Source: Ornithodoros turicata
Taxonomy: Eukaryota > Arthropoda > Arachnida > Ixodida > Argasidae
Reading direction: 5' to 3'
Assembly: GCF_037126465.1 (NCBI RefSeq)
Contig: NC_088203.1
Span: 90,086,668 to 90,150,667, forward strand
Length of the DNA: 64,000 nt
Every line of letters begins with the position of its first letter. Position 1 is the first letter of the stretch. A program made the translations under genes and the position numbers. The notes beneath the pieces were generated by a model. That model saw only the letters and a list, made by a program, of their open reading frames with translations. It searched no databases and had not been told where the DNA came from. Below are positions 1 through 11,587 of the stretch, piece after piece.

Positions 1-899
1 GAGGAGCTTGCATGAAACTCCCACGGCCCTGCACCCGCAAGCCGCGCTTACGTTGCCCCTTCAAAGACTGAGGGCTTTTCTGCTACATAAAGAGAAGTGA
101 GACGGATTGATAAGCTTCGCATGAAACGTCAATGTGCCACAATATGCCTTTCGATTTTGCGCGGACTTAGTGGACTAAACAACGAGAATTAGCCAAGGCA
201 GGCTACAAACATGGACGGCACTGACCGGAAATGAGAAGGTCCAGGTTCGAATCCTTGCGTCAGCAGCCTTTTACCTGAGCTGTTTGGTTTTGCGGTCAAC
301 TAACTGGTCTGCCTCATCACAAGACCATCGAGAATCACGCGTACCTCCAGTTTAGTGCAACCCGGGCTTTACGGCCATTCCTGTAACGTGCAACAGGACG
401 GTCCCGCAATGTTCGTAATGCTGAAACAATGCTTCGAAATTCTTGATCAACAAAAAGTCTGAGAGAGGGAAGAGAGAGGACGACAACACACACGTCTAGC
501 TTGTCGTCTTCTGACTTCCCGGTCTCGGCCTTTTCGTTGCTCAAGATATATAATCTCGCCCTTGCCCTGTTGCCGAAGTCTACCGCCGTCTGCTATAATA
601 ATGCGAAGTTTTCTTTGCTTTTCGTCACGAGTACACGCTTCGATACCGGTTCCTTCGAGTTTCCATATTTCGCCACTTCTAGCAGGTTTTGTGTGGGATG
701 GGCCCAAAATTTTTAGAAGTCTTTCTTTACACTCCTAACAAATTGGGAACACAGGAAAGCAGATGAATGTAGCTAGATGGGTTATTAGCAGCAACGATGG
801 ATTATGATATTCACTGTATCCAGGAAGCAACAAGAAACACACACAGACACACACAAATCGGAACAGAACGCTGAGTCATGTAGCAGGGTGAGAGTACTA
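1..899. other. No gene recognised
   Basis: Unique-looking sequence without a convincing coding region. A perfect tRNA B-box-like string (GGTTCGAATCC) lies near 244-256 with a poor A-box-like string about 55 bases upstream, but no cloverleaf can be drawn. Short open frames on both strands at 335-716 overlap each other and have no recognisable domain. Confidence 0.5.
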
Positions 900-1067
900 G
901 AGAGTTTTAGTGTACAGTACGCTATCGCGTTTTGCGTACGTAAGGGATAGCGATGGTGGTTCTGCGCACGCGCAACCCATAAACAGAGCTTCGCGCAGTG
1001 CGCAGAACAACCATGCTATCCCTTAAGTACGCAAAAGCGATAGGCATACGATGCACTAGAACTCACT
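900..1067. mobile_element. Foldback MITE, family 1, copy 1 (168 bp)
   Basis: The two halves are inverted copies of each other: the left half around 905-985 pairs with 1000-1067 with a few mismatches, leaving a short loop. The tips read (G)AGAG/GTGAG followed by TTTTAGT-like sequence, and the element is bounded by TA on both sides (898-899 and 1068-1069). A second, diverged member of about the same length sits at 8834-8998. No coding capacity. TA flanks point to a Tc1/mariner-type target preference, but the autonomous partner is not visible here. Confidence 0.8.
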
Positions 1068-1413
1068 AATGAGAGAGCCCCAGTAGTTGCCTCTTGCATG
1101 AATGTCATTTCCGAAAACTGTGCTGACATGCAGAGAAAAAGGAGTTACCTAGGGATTGAGCAGCATGAGAGCGAGAGAACAAAAATCGTTCGGTTGATTT
1201 ACAGAATATGCTCGTGAATGATATTAACCTGTAGTTTGCAGCCCTTTGTCTATCGCCTATTTTAAATATAAGGATAGCAAGCTTCAGAATTATTGTGGTA
1301 TACAGCAACATAAGCGATAACTTCCCTCGAAATCAGTCTTTTGGCAATGTAATTGGAGTACACTCACACGTAAGGTGTGTCAGCCTAATACGATGACAAC
1401 TTTAAGTTGTCAG
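1068..1413. other. No feature seen
   Basis: About 350 bases between two mobile elements with only an unsupported minus-strand open frame at 1105-1311 and no recognisable motif. Confidence 0.4.
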
Positions 1414-1417
1414 TATA

Positions 1418-1992
1418 CCGGGTGTTTCCGTTAAACCCCCGGGCTAAATAATTCGCGAACGGGTGCACCAATTGAATGACTTAATTTTTTCCAAGTATCT
1501 GTCCGATACCACCTACAAGCTGCTCACCGTGTGAATGAGTGGGCGGCGCTCATTATTTAAATAGAAATGCAAATGAGTTTCGCAAAAAAAAACGTAACTT
1601 CTAAAGTAGGGCGCTGTCGGCATTAAAATGGGTACTACCTTTTAGAGAAACATCTGCCACTGAAGTGGGCCATTTGTTGCAGTAACTAATTGGTTTCAAT
1701 TTACATATTTTTGCCGCGGTGTAAAGGACGTAATTCATAGATGTAGTTCGTTGGTGTAAGGTTCGTAACTCATTGGTGGATAAGGGAGCGGAAGAGTGAG
1801 TAGTATAGAAGTTATGAGAGACACAGGCGACGAGAATCCTTGGCGCGTTTACTGACCTCTGGGCCCACTTCACTGGCGTATTTTTCCCGCGCGCGGCGGG
1901 CGGCGCGTGTGCGGAGGGTTGTCAGTACGCTTACCGGCGGGGGGGAGGGCTGCACGTGCGCTTATCGTTGCGTATTTTTTAGCCTGGCCCGA
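1418..1992 (+). repeat. Left terminal inverted repeat of the 4-kb element
   Basis: Pairs with 4857-5409. Shared landmarks in opposite orientation include TTCGCGAA(A/C)-type segments, ATTATTTAAATA, TAAAATGGGT(A)CTACC and a GC-rich stretch with CCCGCGCGCGG near 1888. A short fragment matching 1599-1645 also recurs inside the core at about 3727-3780. Confidence 0.8.
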
Positions 1993-2520
1993 CTTCTTTC
2001 GCCATTTTTCCACCTGGGCCGACTTCACTCACAATTTTTTTCCGCTACAGCAGGTGTGCGGTGGGCGGTTTACATGCAGGTATAGACATGCAAAGGGCAG
2101 CTATACACAAAAGTAAAAGTGAAAATATATTTATTAAAGTCAATAGTGCCCAGAATTATGCTGTGACTCCGTGTGAAGGAGAGAAACCCAACCAAAAACC
2201 CTGAAGCAGAAGAAACACAATACGATACACGTATCAAAGATTCGCTGCGCGGGCGCTTACCATCGCACATTTTCAGCCTGGGCCGACTTCTTTCGCCATT
2301 TTTACGTCTTGGCAGACTCACAAATTTCTTCCGCTACACCAGGTGTGCGGTGGGCGGTTTACATGCAAGTATAGACATGCAAAGGATAGCCATACACAAA
2401 AGTACAAGTAAAAATATATTTATTGATGCCAATAGTGCTGGGAATTATGTTGTGACTCTGCGTGGAGGAGAAAAACCCAGCCAAAATACCTGAAGCAGAA
2501 GAAACACGATACGGTACACA
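1982..2520 (+). repeat. Two tandem copies of a ~294-bp unit
   Basis: The unit begins GCCTGG(C/G)CCGACTTCTTTC at 1982 and again at 2276, an offset of 294 bases. Both copies contain a GGTGTGCGGTGGGCGGTTTA segment, then ATACACAAAAGTA and a CCTGAAGCAGAAGAAACAC segment. The second copy is somewhat diverged and ends near 2520. It lies just inside the left inverted terminus of the 4-kb element. Confidence 0.85.
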
Positions 2521-2689
2521 TAAGGAAGGATATACTTACTTATTGCAGGTACGATGCAATAGTATTGAAGAGGTATCACACAGAAAGAATGAAACACAAT
2601 ATTTTTTATTAACGTTAATCATACACACAAGTTTTCAATGAATCAGAATTAAAATGGTATAGCACATTTCATACATTTCATCAAAGAAG

Positions 2690-4330
2690 ATATTCTTAAT
2701 CAGTACGGTTACAATCAAAATTACAAGTTTTGTTATAAAAGTCTAATACTCTTCTATACCTGAGCACTATCATTGTAACAGTGGAGTTTTACTTTCAATT
2801 ACAAGTTCTGACAGATGTAAGTAATTTTGGGTACAATATGGAAACTAAATTTACTATGTCTTATTTCAACATGACACCAATTTAATTAATCAGTTTCTTA
2901 TGAAGTGAATAGTGCAGACATAAGGAAATAATTCAAATCAACACAATACAGTCAATAGCTAGCACTAATAGAGAAACAAACCGACGTATCCTCCAACATG
3001 TATGGAAAATAATAGCGGTACATTACTATATCAAAACGAGAAATAGCGGAATTTTAATTACAAGTTCTGATTGCTGTAAGTAATTTCAGGCACCATATGG
3101 AATCTAAGTTTAATATTCCAACATGACACAAATTTAATTAATCAGTTTCTTATGAAGTGAATAGCGTAGACATAAGGAAGTAATCCGAATCAACACGATC
3201 AACAGATAGCATTAATATAGAACCAAACCGATATATCCTCCCACATGTAGGGAAATAATAGCTACACAATACCATATCAAAACCAGAAACAGACACCACA
3301 TTTAATCAAAGAAGATATTCTTAATCAATATGATTACAATCAAAATTACAAGTTTTATTATAAAAAGTCTAATATTCCTATATGTGAGTACCATCATTGC
3401 AATAGTTGGGTTTTAATTTGAATTACAAGTGCCGGTAGATGTAAGTAATTAATTGTGCACAACAGAGAGACCCTGGAAGACCATGGAACACATAGAGGGA
3501 TGAAAGAAACACAAGAGGAAAATAAAATCTATCACAAAGGTCACCACACTTAGCTTAAGCAGACAATCTTAATCGATAAAATTACAATCAAATTACAAGT
3601 TTTATTACAACAAGTCTGAGTCACGATCAGTAATACTGCAACACTAATAATTTCCTCATGATCATGTTTGTTATTAAGCGTTGTAAGGCATTTCGAACAC
3701 AACATGGAATCTAAGTTGCATATGTTTCTAAAGCAGGGCGCCGTTAGTATTAAAATGGGTACTACCACTTCTAACGATGCGAACACAAGAGCAAATAAAA
3801 TCTCTAAGAAAGGACAAATACTTAATTAATAATTTTCTTATGAAGTGAATAGCCCAGATGTAAGGAAATAATCAGAAACAATTTAATCAAAGATATTCTT
3901 AATCAATATGATTACAATCAAAATTACAAATTTTATTATAAAAAATCTAAGATTCCTATATGTTACCACCATCATTGCAATAGTGGGGTTTTTGCAAGTG
4001 TCGATAGATGTAAGTAACTAATTGTGCACAACAGAGACCATGGAAGACCATGGGACACATAGAGGGACGACACGAACACAAGGGGAAATAGAATCTATAA
4101 CAAATGACACTACAATTAGTTAAACAGGATAATCTAAATCAGTATAATTACAATCAAAATTGTCTTATTATAAAATTTCCGAGTCGCGATCACTATTATT
4201 GCAACATTAATAATTTCCTCATTATCATGCTTGTTATGGAATCAAATTTATATGTATATGTTTTCTTCCAACATGACACAACTTTTAATTAATAAATCTC
4301 TTTTTAAGTGAGTAGCACAGATGGAAGGAA
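2690..4330 (+). repeat. Diverged AT-rich tandem repeats in the element core
   Basis: Recurring blocks include TTACAATCAAAATTACAAGT (about 2709, 3330, 3582 shortened, 3909, 4147) and TTAATTAAT..TTTCTTATGAAGTGAATAG (about 2880, 3137, 3824, 4287 with variation). Spacing ranges roughly 230-650 bases, with deletions and insertions between copies. Simple AT-rich filler; frames of up to 78 residues at 3550-3786 and 4104-4292 come from the repeats and are not called as genes. Confidence 0.75.
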
Positions 4331-4772
4331 ATAACGAGAAACATCACAATCAATACCTACCAGTCCAGCTCCATTTTATTTTTTCCTTAAAACCAAAACC
4401 AAACCAAAATAGCTGCCACTAATAGAGAGCCGAACCCGTGCATAATTCAACACGCAAACAACAGATACATGCAGGACAATAATAGCAAACAATCTATGAA
4501 AACGAGAGACATTACAAATTTAATACTGTGACTAGCACAGACGTAAAGCTGAAGGACAGAGGAACACTCTAAGCGGCGCCACGTAAACACCAACAGAGGA
4601 AAATAATCTATCATTTGAACCATCATAAAATCATCTTCGTGACTTAATCTAATCGAACACTAGACAATTTAAATTCTAATGAACGCTACACACTAGGGCT
4701 CGGGATCTAACACGTTGAAACATTTTATACGCCGTTTAGATTGACGTATAGTCTGGAAAACGTTTCCGTATG

Positions 4773-4815
4773 AAACGTTTAAACGTTTTGTTTAATGCGA
4801 AACGTTTAAACGTTT
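4773..4815. repeat. Two copies of the palindrome AAACGTTTAAACGTTT
   Basis: The 16-base sequence is its own reverse complement and occurs at 4773-4788 and 4800-4815, a 27-base offset, with further AACGTTT half sites just upstream near 4758. It lies a few dozen bases inside the right inverted terminus of the 4-kb element and has no counterpart in the left half. It could be a subterminal protein-binding site; that is inference. Confidence 0.8.
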
Positions 4816-4856
4816 TGTGAATGCGAATAAGCATTATTTCTCGTTTTGATATATCT

Positions 4857-5409
4857 CGGCCCAGGCTAAAAAATACGCAACGATAAGCGCTCGTGCAGCC
4901 CTCTCCCCGCCGGTAAGCGTACGGACAACCCTCCGCACACGCGCCGCCAGCCGCGCGCGGGAAAAAATACGCGAGTGAAGGCGGCCCAGGGGTCAATAAA
5001 CGCGCCTTGGTTTGGTTTCTCATCGCCTGTGTTTCTCATGACTTCTATACTACTAGAGTGTCCTTTTGCGCTTCTCCGTGAGCAGCCGCGACAAATATAT
5101 GTAAACCGAAACCAATTAACTATGCAACAAATAACCTGCTTCGTTGGCAGACTTTTCTCTAAAAGATGTCTACTGAAGGTCCCAAAAGGGGTAGCACCCA
5201 TTTTGACGTCGAAGGCGCCCTGCTTTAGAAATTACGTTTTTTCGCGAAACTCATTTGAATTTTTATTTAAATAATGAGCGCCTTCCACTCATTCACACGG
5301 TACACAGCTTGTAGTTCGAATCGGACAGACACTAGTAAAAAAGAACGTTCTTCGATTGATGCACCCGTTGGCGAATTATTTAGTCCGGGGATTTAACTGA
5401 AACACCCTG
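4857..5409 (-). repeat. Right terminal inverted repeat of the 4-kb element
   Basis: Reverse-complement counterpart of 1418-1992, beginning inside at CGGCCCAGGCTAAAAAATAC and running out to the tip. Open frames across it (for example 4866-5201 minus and 4975-5274 plus) have no recognisable domain and mirror frames in the left arm, so they are not called as genes. Confidence 0.8.
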
Positions 5410-5440
5410 TATATAGTGTCTGTGCCATGAAATGGGGCTC

Positions 5441-5950
5441 ATGAAACTGACATTGGAGTAATACTGGAGTAATTTTAGTCCTTTGGGGGACTAAATGCAA
5501 TGCCACAAAAATTATTCCATTTAGGGAGTAAATGCACAGGGGTAAATGAATGTCACAGAGTCGGGACAGCATTTCACGCTCTGTCCCAGCAGTCCCAGGT
5601 ACACAATTCATCTACATGAATGAAAGTACTCTCAATTAACCCGTCAAGTGATATAAAATCTTGTGACATGCATAGGGCGCAATTTTGCAAGAAAGAACCT
5701 CTAACTATTTCATTCTCTGTGTAGGTGAAAAATTGCTAAGTTAGCTAAGATACATATAGCATTATTTCATCGAATTCACGAAGAGCACATATTTACGTAG
5801 ACTGTCATTTAGGAGACAATTTGCTAAGCTCAGTGACTATCTGCGGTCCTGGGGAGTAAATTTCGGGGTTAGGGGACTAAAATGGGGAGTAATTGGGAGG
5901 GGGGAAACTAGGGGACTACAAGCTGCAATTACTCCCCATTTCATTCCTTT
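5441..5950. repeat. Cluster of GGGGACTAAAATGGGGAGTAAT-type motifs in both orientations
   Basis: Variants of GGAGTAATTTTAGTCC and GGGGACTAAAATGGGG recur at about 5468-5500, 5523, 5852-5900 and inverted at 5928-5950. The mixed orientation suggests a decayed foldback or MITE, but no clean ends or target duplication can be fixed. Confidence 0.45.
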
Positions 5951-8232
5951 TTTTATTAGAGAGTACGGTACGTAAAAATTTCGTTCTATTGGGATCTCGT
6001 AGTTCGGGAACGCTACGAAATATACTGTCTCTAACTAGGAGGCCAACAATAATTTTGCGGCATCGTGGAGGTGGGCATTGCATTGAGTTACGCCTTCCTC
6101 TCTCTCGAAGGACGCCAAAAAGTTTTAATGGCATGCGGTAAAGGGCCCGGAGATGGACAAATTTATTCTGTCCACATACCACTGTGGTTTGTAAGTAGAG
6201 TAGAACCCCCTAGAGCAGACAGACCTAGCCCTGACAAATTCCACTGAGATAAATCAGGCTTATGAAGTCAGCGCATGCCAAGATCCTTTGTGAACGCATC
6301 CGCGATATTCGGATACGTCACAAATGCGGCCTGTTGCCCCGTTGTATATGGATCGCCAATTTGCATTCATTTCGCAGTTATGTTGTGCCAAATGACTTCG
6401 TTACTCCCCCTTCGTCAGGGCAGAGTTGTTCAGCCATTGCCATGTTGAAAGAAAGAACAACACCGCGATCGTTTCGCAGCGCGAGCGTTGCAATTACCTC
6501 ATAATGCGTCGGTGATACGGAGCGGGTTTGTGTTTCGATGGTCAGTCAGACGACAGGAGGAAACTAATCCGTCGCGAAACATGCGATTTAACGGAGCGTT
6601 TATTGTCCGTCAACGGTGTCTGTTACAAAGTTCTGTTGCGGGTCATGTATCGTAATGCATTCTTCTAACTAGCGCTGACTGCTTGAAATCATCGAACGCA
6701 TCCTGCTATATCTTCGTTGACGGGTGATGGATCCCAGGAAGTTAATTTGAGATAATTGAATCACATAAATTAAGATTAGCGCTAGGTAATGCTTTGGCAG
6801 GCAGAGCTGGAACGTTGATGCGCGGCATTATCTTGAAAAGCGTAGTGGCGTACCGCATAGAGAGGGACATACAAGACGAACCGCGTGAAATTAGCGTAGA
6901 GACTGCGTAATTGGCTGTTCCTGAATATTGTACGTGTGTTGTGTCAACTAAATCTGCGTTAGTTCTCGAAAATATGCGAAGGAATTAACGTTATTAATCT
7001 CAAGTCATTTGGGGAAACGAGTGGGGAGTATCTGAAACCATAATTAAAGCCTGGATTAAAAGCAGTGGGACCGTTGTAAAGGGTTTGTTGGTATAAAAAG
7101 CGCAAATAGGGAGATGACGATGGATATGGATGATGTAGCAAAGGGCTTGGGTACAATAAAGGATGTATATATGGCTAAACAAGTCTTTTTAGAAAGAGAG
7201 AGAGAGAAGAACGTTTCTGCCATTGCGGCCTTTCCATTGTGGCACGTCTAAAGTAAGGCATGTACAGACACACACCTTTATCACATTACCATCACCATCT
7301 AAGGCAAGCGTTTCGAAGTGAAGGCGGTGGGGAATAGCTTCGACATCACTCCATCTTGCTTCATTTTGGCCAATTAATGACACTAAGTAGAGTCAACAGC
7401 ACTATTCTGCACGTCTGCCTATGTTCTGCAAGTCCCTCAGCAAGGACCTTACAGAACGGAATGCGAGAAAGTGATCTTTGTGCAAAGGAGTGTACAAAAT
7501 AGAAAGAAGCGAAACAAGTCGAACAACAATCGAAGTCCTTATCCAAGCGTCTCTTTTCGCAGCAGAAATTACCTTAACGCAACAGCGCTTTGACGCATAG
7601 ACGCGGGAGCGAAAGCGTTATGTAGAAGGAAGATATGCCCAGTATCGAGATAAGTGTAAGGTACGCTGCACCTTCATAAAAAAAGAAAGAAAATAAGATT
7701 GAAAACATTTATACTGCGTTTTGATAGCAAAATCTCATTTTTTACAATAACGTTAAAGGTATAAATATTTAACACAACACTCACCTCTCAGTCGATATGA
7801 TAGGGTACAGCGCCAACTCTCACATCCCCTGTGTTTTGGATATCTCTGTCTTTTCTAAGGACCGGGCCGGCTTGCCGGAATGACCCTGTGCAGGAAGAAC
7901 ACGGAACGCAAACATAAATAGTTTGACTTACCTTACGTGTTATTACATTGATGGATATCTCCTAGATGATCCCAGCTATAGTGTCCTTACCCCTTTCATA
8001 AGGCCAACCCCATTCTCCCCGTTGTCTCGCCAAGGAAACGTGGGCAACAATGGCACGTCTTATCTGGCCATAAAAAAAAGTGAGGTCCCTTATCGTGCTT
8101 CCCAGACGCTTATTCGCGCCCACGATAAAAATGATGCAACGTACAGACCTCTTTTCTTCTCTCGTCACTTGGAGCATGTCTTCTTTCTTTTTCTTATTAT
8201 CTCGTTTTTTCTTTTTGTTTGGTAGTTGCAGG
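5951..8232. other. No gene or element recognised
   Basis: Contains only short frames without domains (for example 6065-6247, 6262-6504, 7189-7383, 7361-7546, 7923-8225). A (GA)n run near 7195-7206 and pyrimidine-rich tracts near 8180-8220 are the only visible compositional features. No splice-bounded exon can be supported. Confidence 0.4.
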
Positions 8233-8795
8233 CAGGGGCGGATCCAGACCCTCGGTTTGGGGGGGGGGGGGGCGGTTTCTTTGTCGGAGCGCGTAGCTGG
8301 GGATGGGAGAGAGAAAAATCCTACACTGTAAACGCTTTCACACCTTTAAAGGTGTAATAATGTGCATGGCGCACGCCCTTTTTGGTGTAATTTTGGTAAC
8401 ATCATAATAGAGTACGGTTTAGCACTAATTTTTCTTTACTCGCATGCTGTCTGTCCTCCGAAAATTCAGTCTTTCCAGTCTCAACATTGTTGAACGGTAT
8501 TGTAGACACTTGCACGTGCTCGATTATCGCTAGCGATGCATATATGCATTAGCACGTATCTACTATATCCAAGACGTAATGAGAGCAAGATTTGAACTGA
8601 CACCTGATCTTTTGTAATGCGCTCTGAATTTTGTAAAATATCAACCTGGAGGTACAATGTTAGGCAACCAGGTTTAACGTGCATGGCGCACACCTTTAAA
8701 GGTGTGGAAAAGTTTACAGTGTATGTATAAACTGACGTTTTTTTTTTTTTCGGGGGGGGGGGGGGGGCGATCGCCCAACCGCCCCCCGGTAACGT
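8233..8795. mobile_element. G-run element remnant with CAGGGGCGGATCCAG terminus
   Basis: The left end reads CAGGGGCGGATCCAGACC followed by a long G run (about 8257-8271). On the far side of a nested MITE another long G run (about 8750-8767) leads into GCGATCGCCC and a C-rich tail. This layout, CAGGGGCGGATCCAG with poly-G and GATCGCCC, resembles a widespread DNA-transposon terminus class. The expected matching right tip is missing, so the element is truncated at the right. No transposase. Family assignment is from memory and tentative. Confidence 0.55.
8324..8721. mobile_element. 398-bp TIR element nested in the G-run element
   Basis: Terminal inverted repeats of about 50 bp: the left reads CACTGTAAACGCTTTCACAC and then CTTTAAAGGTGT, with GTGCATGGCGCAC further in; the right is its reverse complement with a few changes. 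TA flanks both ends (8322-8323 and 8722-8723). The interior has no supported gene; the minus-strand frame at 8481-8693 has no domain. Because the G-run element resumes on the far side, this MITE inserted into it. Confidence 0.85.
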
Positions 8796-8833
8796 ATCGG
8801 AAACCTATATACACGGAGACGAAAACAACAATA

Positions 8834-8998
8834 GTGAGTTTTAGTACAACGTAGGTTGTCGCCTTTGCGTGCGAAAAGAATAGCGCGTTGGTTCCGCGCA
8901 ATGCGCAAAGCTCTGCGTGTGTCTGGCGCATACGCAGGACCACCAACGCTACACCTAGCGTACGTAAAGGCGATGGCGTACGATATACTAACGCTCAC
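8834..8998. mobile_element. Foldback MITE, family 1, copy 2 (165 bp)
   Basis: Tips read GTGAG(T/C)(T)T in opposite orientation and the two halves pair along most of their length around a short loop near 8915. TA flanks both sides (8832-8833, 8999-9000). Shares the TTTGCGT, GTTGGTTC.GCGCA and GGCGTACGATA-type blocks with the copy at 900-1067. Confidence 0.8.
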
Positions 8999-9000
8999 TA

Positions 9001-10614
9001 AGGGTGGTTACGGAAGCTGAAACAGAAACGAATATGGGTCTGTAACGGAGGCGGTGGCGGAAACAAAAAAGATTCCGTTACCTATCCCTGGTTAAAAGTT
9101 CGCTTTCTCCTCGCACATTCTCGCGCTAATCTGTCAAGTTGACCTTCTTTCATGGTCATCTGCTATCATGCGAAACCTGCTTTCTGTGTCGTGTCCCGGT
9201 CATGTGATAGTTGTTGCCTCCCTATCATGTTCGCTTCATTTAATCTAGTGGCGTGATCAGCTAGTCCTCACCTGCTCAACAGCTCTACAGGCACATCCGC
9301 GCATTGTTACCACATCAGTGCGTTCGAGAGATATGCCTTCACGTATCTTACATGGAAAATGTATTTTCCGCGAGACAGATATTGGCAGGCTACGACGGTT
9401 ATCGATATCCTAGCTGTGATCATTTTTCCGTTTTGTTACGCAGGATCTGATTAGGCCAATAGCAGCGGCGCGTGTGGCTGCAACTCCCCGGAGTAAGTCC
9501 GATCGATGTCGGACACTGATTAATGATTCCTTCCCACAGCGCAAGGAGGAACGCCAGGTGTTACATAGGCCGTCGCACGCGAGACACTGAATGAATTGAT
9601 TAACCACGAAGGTTCTTCCACTTCGTGATACTGACTATGGGATGATTTCGATCGTCGTATAGGAGGCCTCCGGCAAACGACGTTACCCTCGGGACCTGGT
9701 GCTCGGCCAAGACACTTTTCTTCTGTCCATGGAATCTCCGGTAGCAGAGGTAAGTGTCTATCACAGGGGCAGGAACTAATACGACGATGAGTCGACCAAT
9801 ACACATTCACAAACCAAACGCCCATATTAAGCAGGGTTGCCAGATAGCGAAAGCTGCACGTAGCCAAATTTTTAGCCCGGCTAGTCGAAATGTACCCAAC
9901 CGGGCATATTTTTTGTAGCGAAAAAAGCCAACGGTCTATGCATTTACCTTTTGCTTTTTCACCGTGCCTCTCGTGGCGAGTTCGACTGACGAACTGCCTG
10001 AACTGTTTCCGACTGCTAGCCACGTTCCTAGTAAAGCCCCACTGGTTGTGGGCAACTCTTTTCCCGAACTCTAGACAGGGAATTTGTTCTATATGTGGAA
10101 TTTATTGCATGTGGTATACTATATGACGTGATGTTGCATATAATATGTAGACGACGTGAGGTAGCAATTAGTATATGAAATACGCAACAGGGCAGCTCCA
10201 GCCACGAAACCTTCCATTGAGTTACCAGTGCATCAACAACAAATATAGGTAAGGATGATGTAGTGAGTTTCTGTGTGTAAATGTACTGGGGTAGTCAGTT
10301 CCACTTCGTCGAAACTCACGTCTTCATTTTTTCTTTATCACATCACATCAGTGAGTTAGCAGAAATAGAGCACCTTATGAGTAATTGCTGGGAACACGTG
10401 CGAAAAAAAAAAGAAGAAAAAGTGCAGAAGCGTAATTAAAGAAGGCTGCTTACCTGAGACTTGGGTGAATGACTTCCTAGGGCATCTTTCATTGCTCTTG
10501 GGCCGTTGTTCTTACAGGTGCTGTCAATAAACGGTACCATACTTGCAACCGACCTCCCCCAAAGTGATAGTCGACCGGTCCATTGCTATTTGTACCGTTC
10601 TCCGCTAGTCGAGT
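9001..10614. other. No element recognised; one 167-codon minus frame of unknown meaning
   Basis: The longest open frame is minus 9520-10023. Its translation has no domain, repeat, signal or motif I recognise, and two shorter frames overlap it on the same strand. It could be chance. The rest is unique sequence with no repeat partner in the window. Confidence 0.35.
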
Positions 10615-10660
10615 GAGGTTGGGACAAAAGTTTAAAGGAGCATGGAAATGATCGGAATAA
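10615..10660 (+). mobile_element. Tc1/mariner-type terminus fragment
   Basis: Reads (T)GAGGTTGGGACAAAAGTTTA, nearly identical to the reverse complement of the right tip at 18674-18693 (CAGGTTGGGACAAAAGTTTA). It is followed by AAAGGAGCATGGAAAT, which also appears in reverse beside the left arm at about 18380-18396. No matching opposite end or TA flank is found. Confidence 0.55.
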
Positions 10661-11587
10661 AATATGACGGGAGAAGTAGAAATTACGATTCTGAGCCCAG
10701 TGATACATATTCGCACAAAAAGTTTGAGCGTACCGCGCAGTCCTGGAGCGCGAGGGAGCTTTGAATCTCGCGGCAGAAATGCCCCCTCACTCGGCTGCCA
10801 GCCGCTGACGTCATATGGCCGCGCCGTCTTTTTCTTTTGTTTGCGATATCTCCGGCGTCGCGGCGCCGGCAAGCCGACCGAGCAGGAAGCGTTGTTGTTC
10901 ATCGGACGTCGTGGAAAGGACAGGTGATGAACTGAACACTCTTTAGGCGACACGTGTGCTCTTCTTAACGAAACGTTTTATGGAGGTGGAGCCTAAGCTC
11001 CGCCAGCTTCGATTTCGCCACACGAATGTACCGGAGGCTGGTAAGTGATGCTGCTAAGTGTGAACGAACATTCGGATTGAAATATAGTGCTTCTTCTTGG
11101 TTACAAATGCCTAGGCTTCCATGTACTACACCAGGCCAGAAAGCTTCGCGATTTCCCCATTGGAAGCGTGTGCCTGACTTAGTTCACTTATGTGCCATAT
11201 GGCGCTCGCTACATAGCCCAGGATGGCGATGCTATTTGGACCTTGCCAGGTTTCGGAGCTTCGGCACACTTCTGCGCTCTGGGAAATGTGTCGTGTGGGA
11301 ACTTCTCAGCGTCGATGATTTGGTCACGTGGATTTGGTACTGTGAGTGTGTCTATGTTGTGTGCCTGCTCGGAAGAAAGAGAGAACTATAACTCGCATGC
11401 GGTGAGGATTTTTGAACAATGCGAATCGATTTCACTTGTCATTATAATGAACGAAAGGGAAATGGCACAAGCAAGACTCCTCCCTTCCCCTTCTTCTTCT
11501 TTCTTTTCATACCTCAAACACCCAAACTCGCCTTTTTCTCTCTCTTTCTCTCTCTCTCAAGTGAGGCGGCGGCAGGGCTAGCATATA
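10661..11587. other. No gene recognised
   Basis: GC-rich around 10720-10920, including TGACGTCA at 10806-10813, a palindromic CRE-type site, which may be promoter-like or part of the repeat beginning at 10615. The plus frame 11192-11581 and the overlapping minus frame 10489-10953 have no recognisable domain. A pyrimidine tract lies at 11485-11560. Confidence 0.4.

Larger units (their letters stand above)
1418..5409. mobile_element. 4-kb element with long terminal inverted repeats
   Basis: Both ends carry the tip C(C/A)GGGTGTTTC followed by a GTTAAA..CCCGGGC-like stretch in opposite orientation, and inverted similarity continues inward for about 575 bp on the left (1418-1992) and 553 bp on the right (4857-5409). 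TATA lies immediately outside each tip (1414-1417 and 5410-5413), consistent with a TA or TATA target duplication. The core is AT-rich and made of tandem and degenerate repeats (1982-2520 and 2690-4330). No open frame in it resembles a transposase, so it appears non-autonomous. Family is not recognised. A 209-bp element at 11588-11796 shares the terminal ~25 bp but not the interior. Confidence 0.8.

Noticed and set aside
190..262. tRNA gene or SINE head with B-box GGTTCGAATCC
   Set aside because: The A-box-like string is too far away and no acceptor or anticodon stems can be formed; probably a remnant or coincidence.
4773..4815. Regulatory site for a host gene
   Set aside because: Lies inside a mobile element core with no coding sequence near; more likely an element-specific site.
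9520..10023. 167-codon minus-strand open frame
   Set aside because: No domain, motif, signal or compositional support; two overlapping same-strand frames and a plus frame show similar length. Treated as chance.
10489..10953. 154-codon minus frame with RRRRYRKQKKK segment
   Set aside because: Crosses a Tc1/mariner terminus and a GC-rich repeat-like region; the basic stretch comes from a T/C tract. No known domain.
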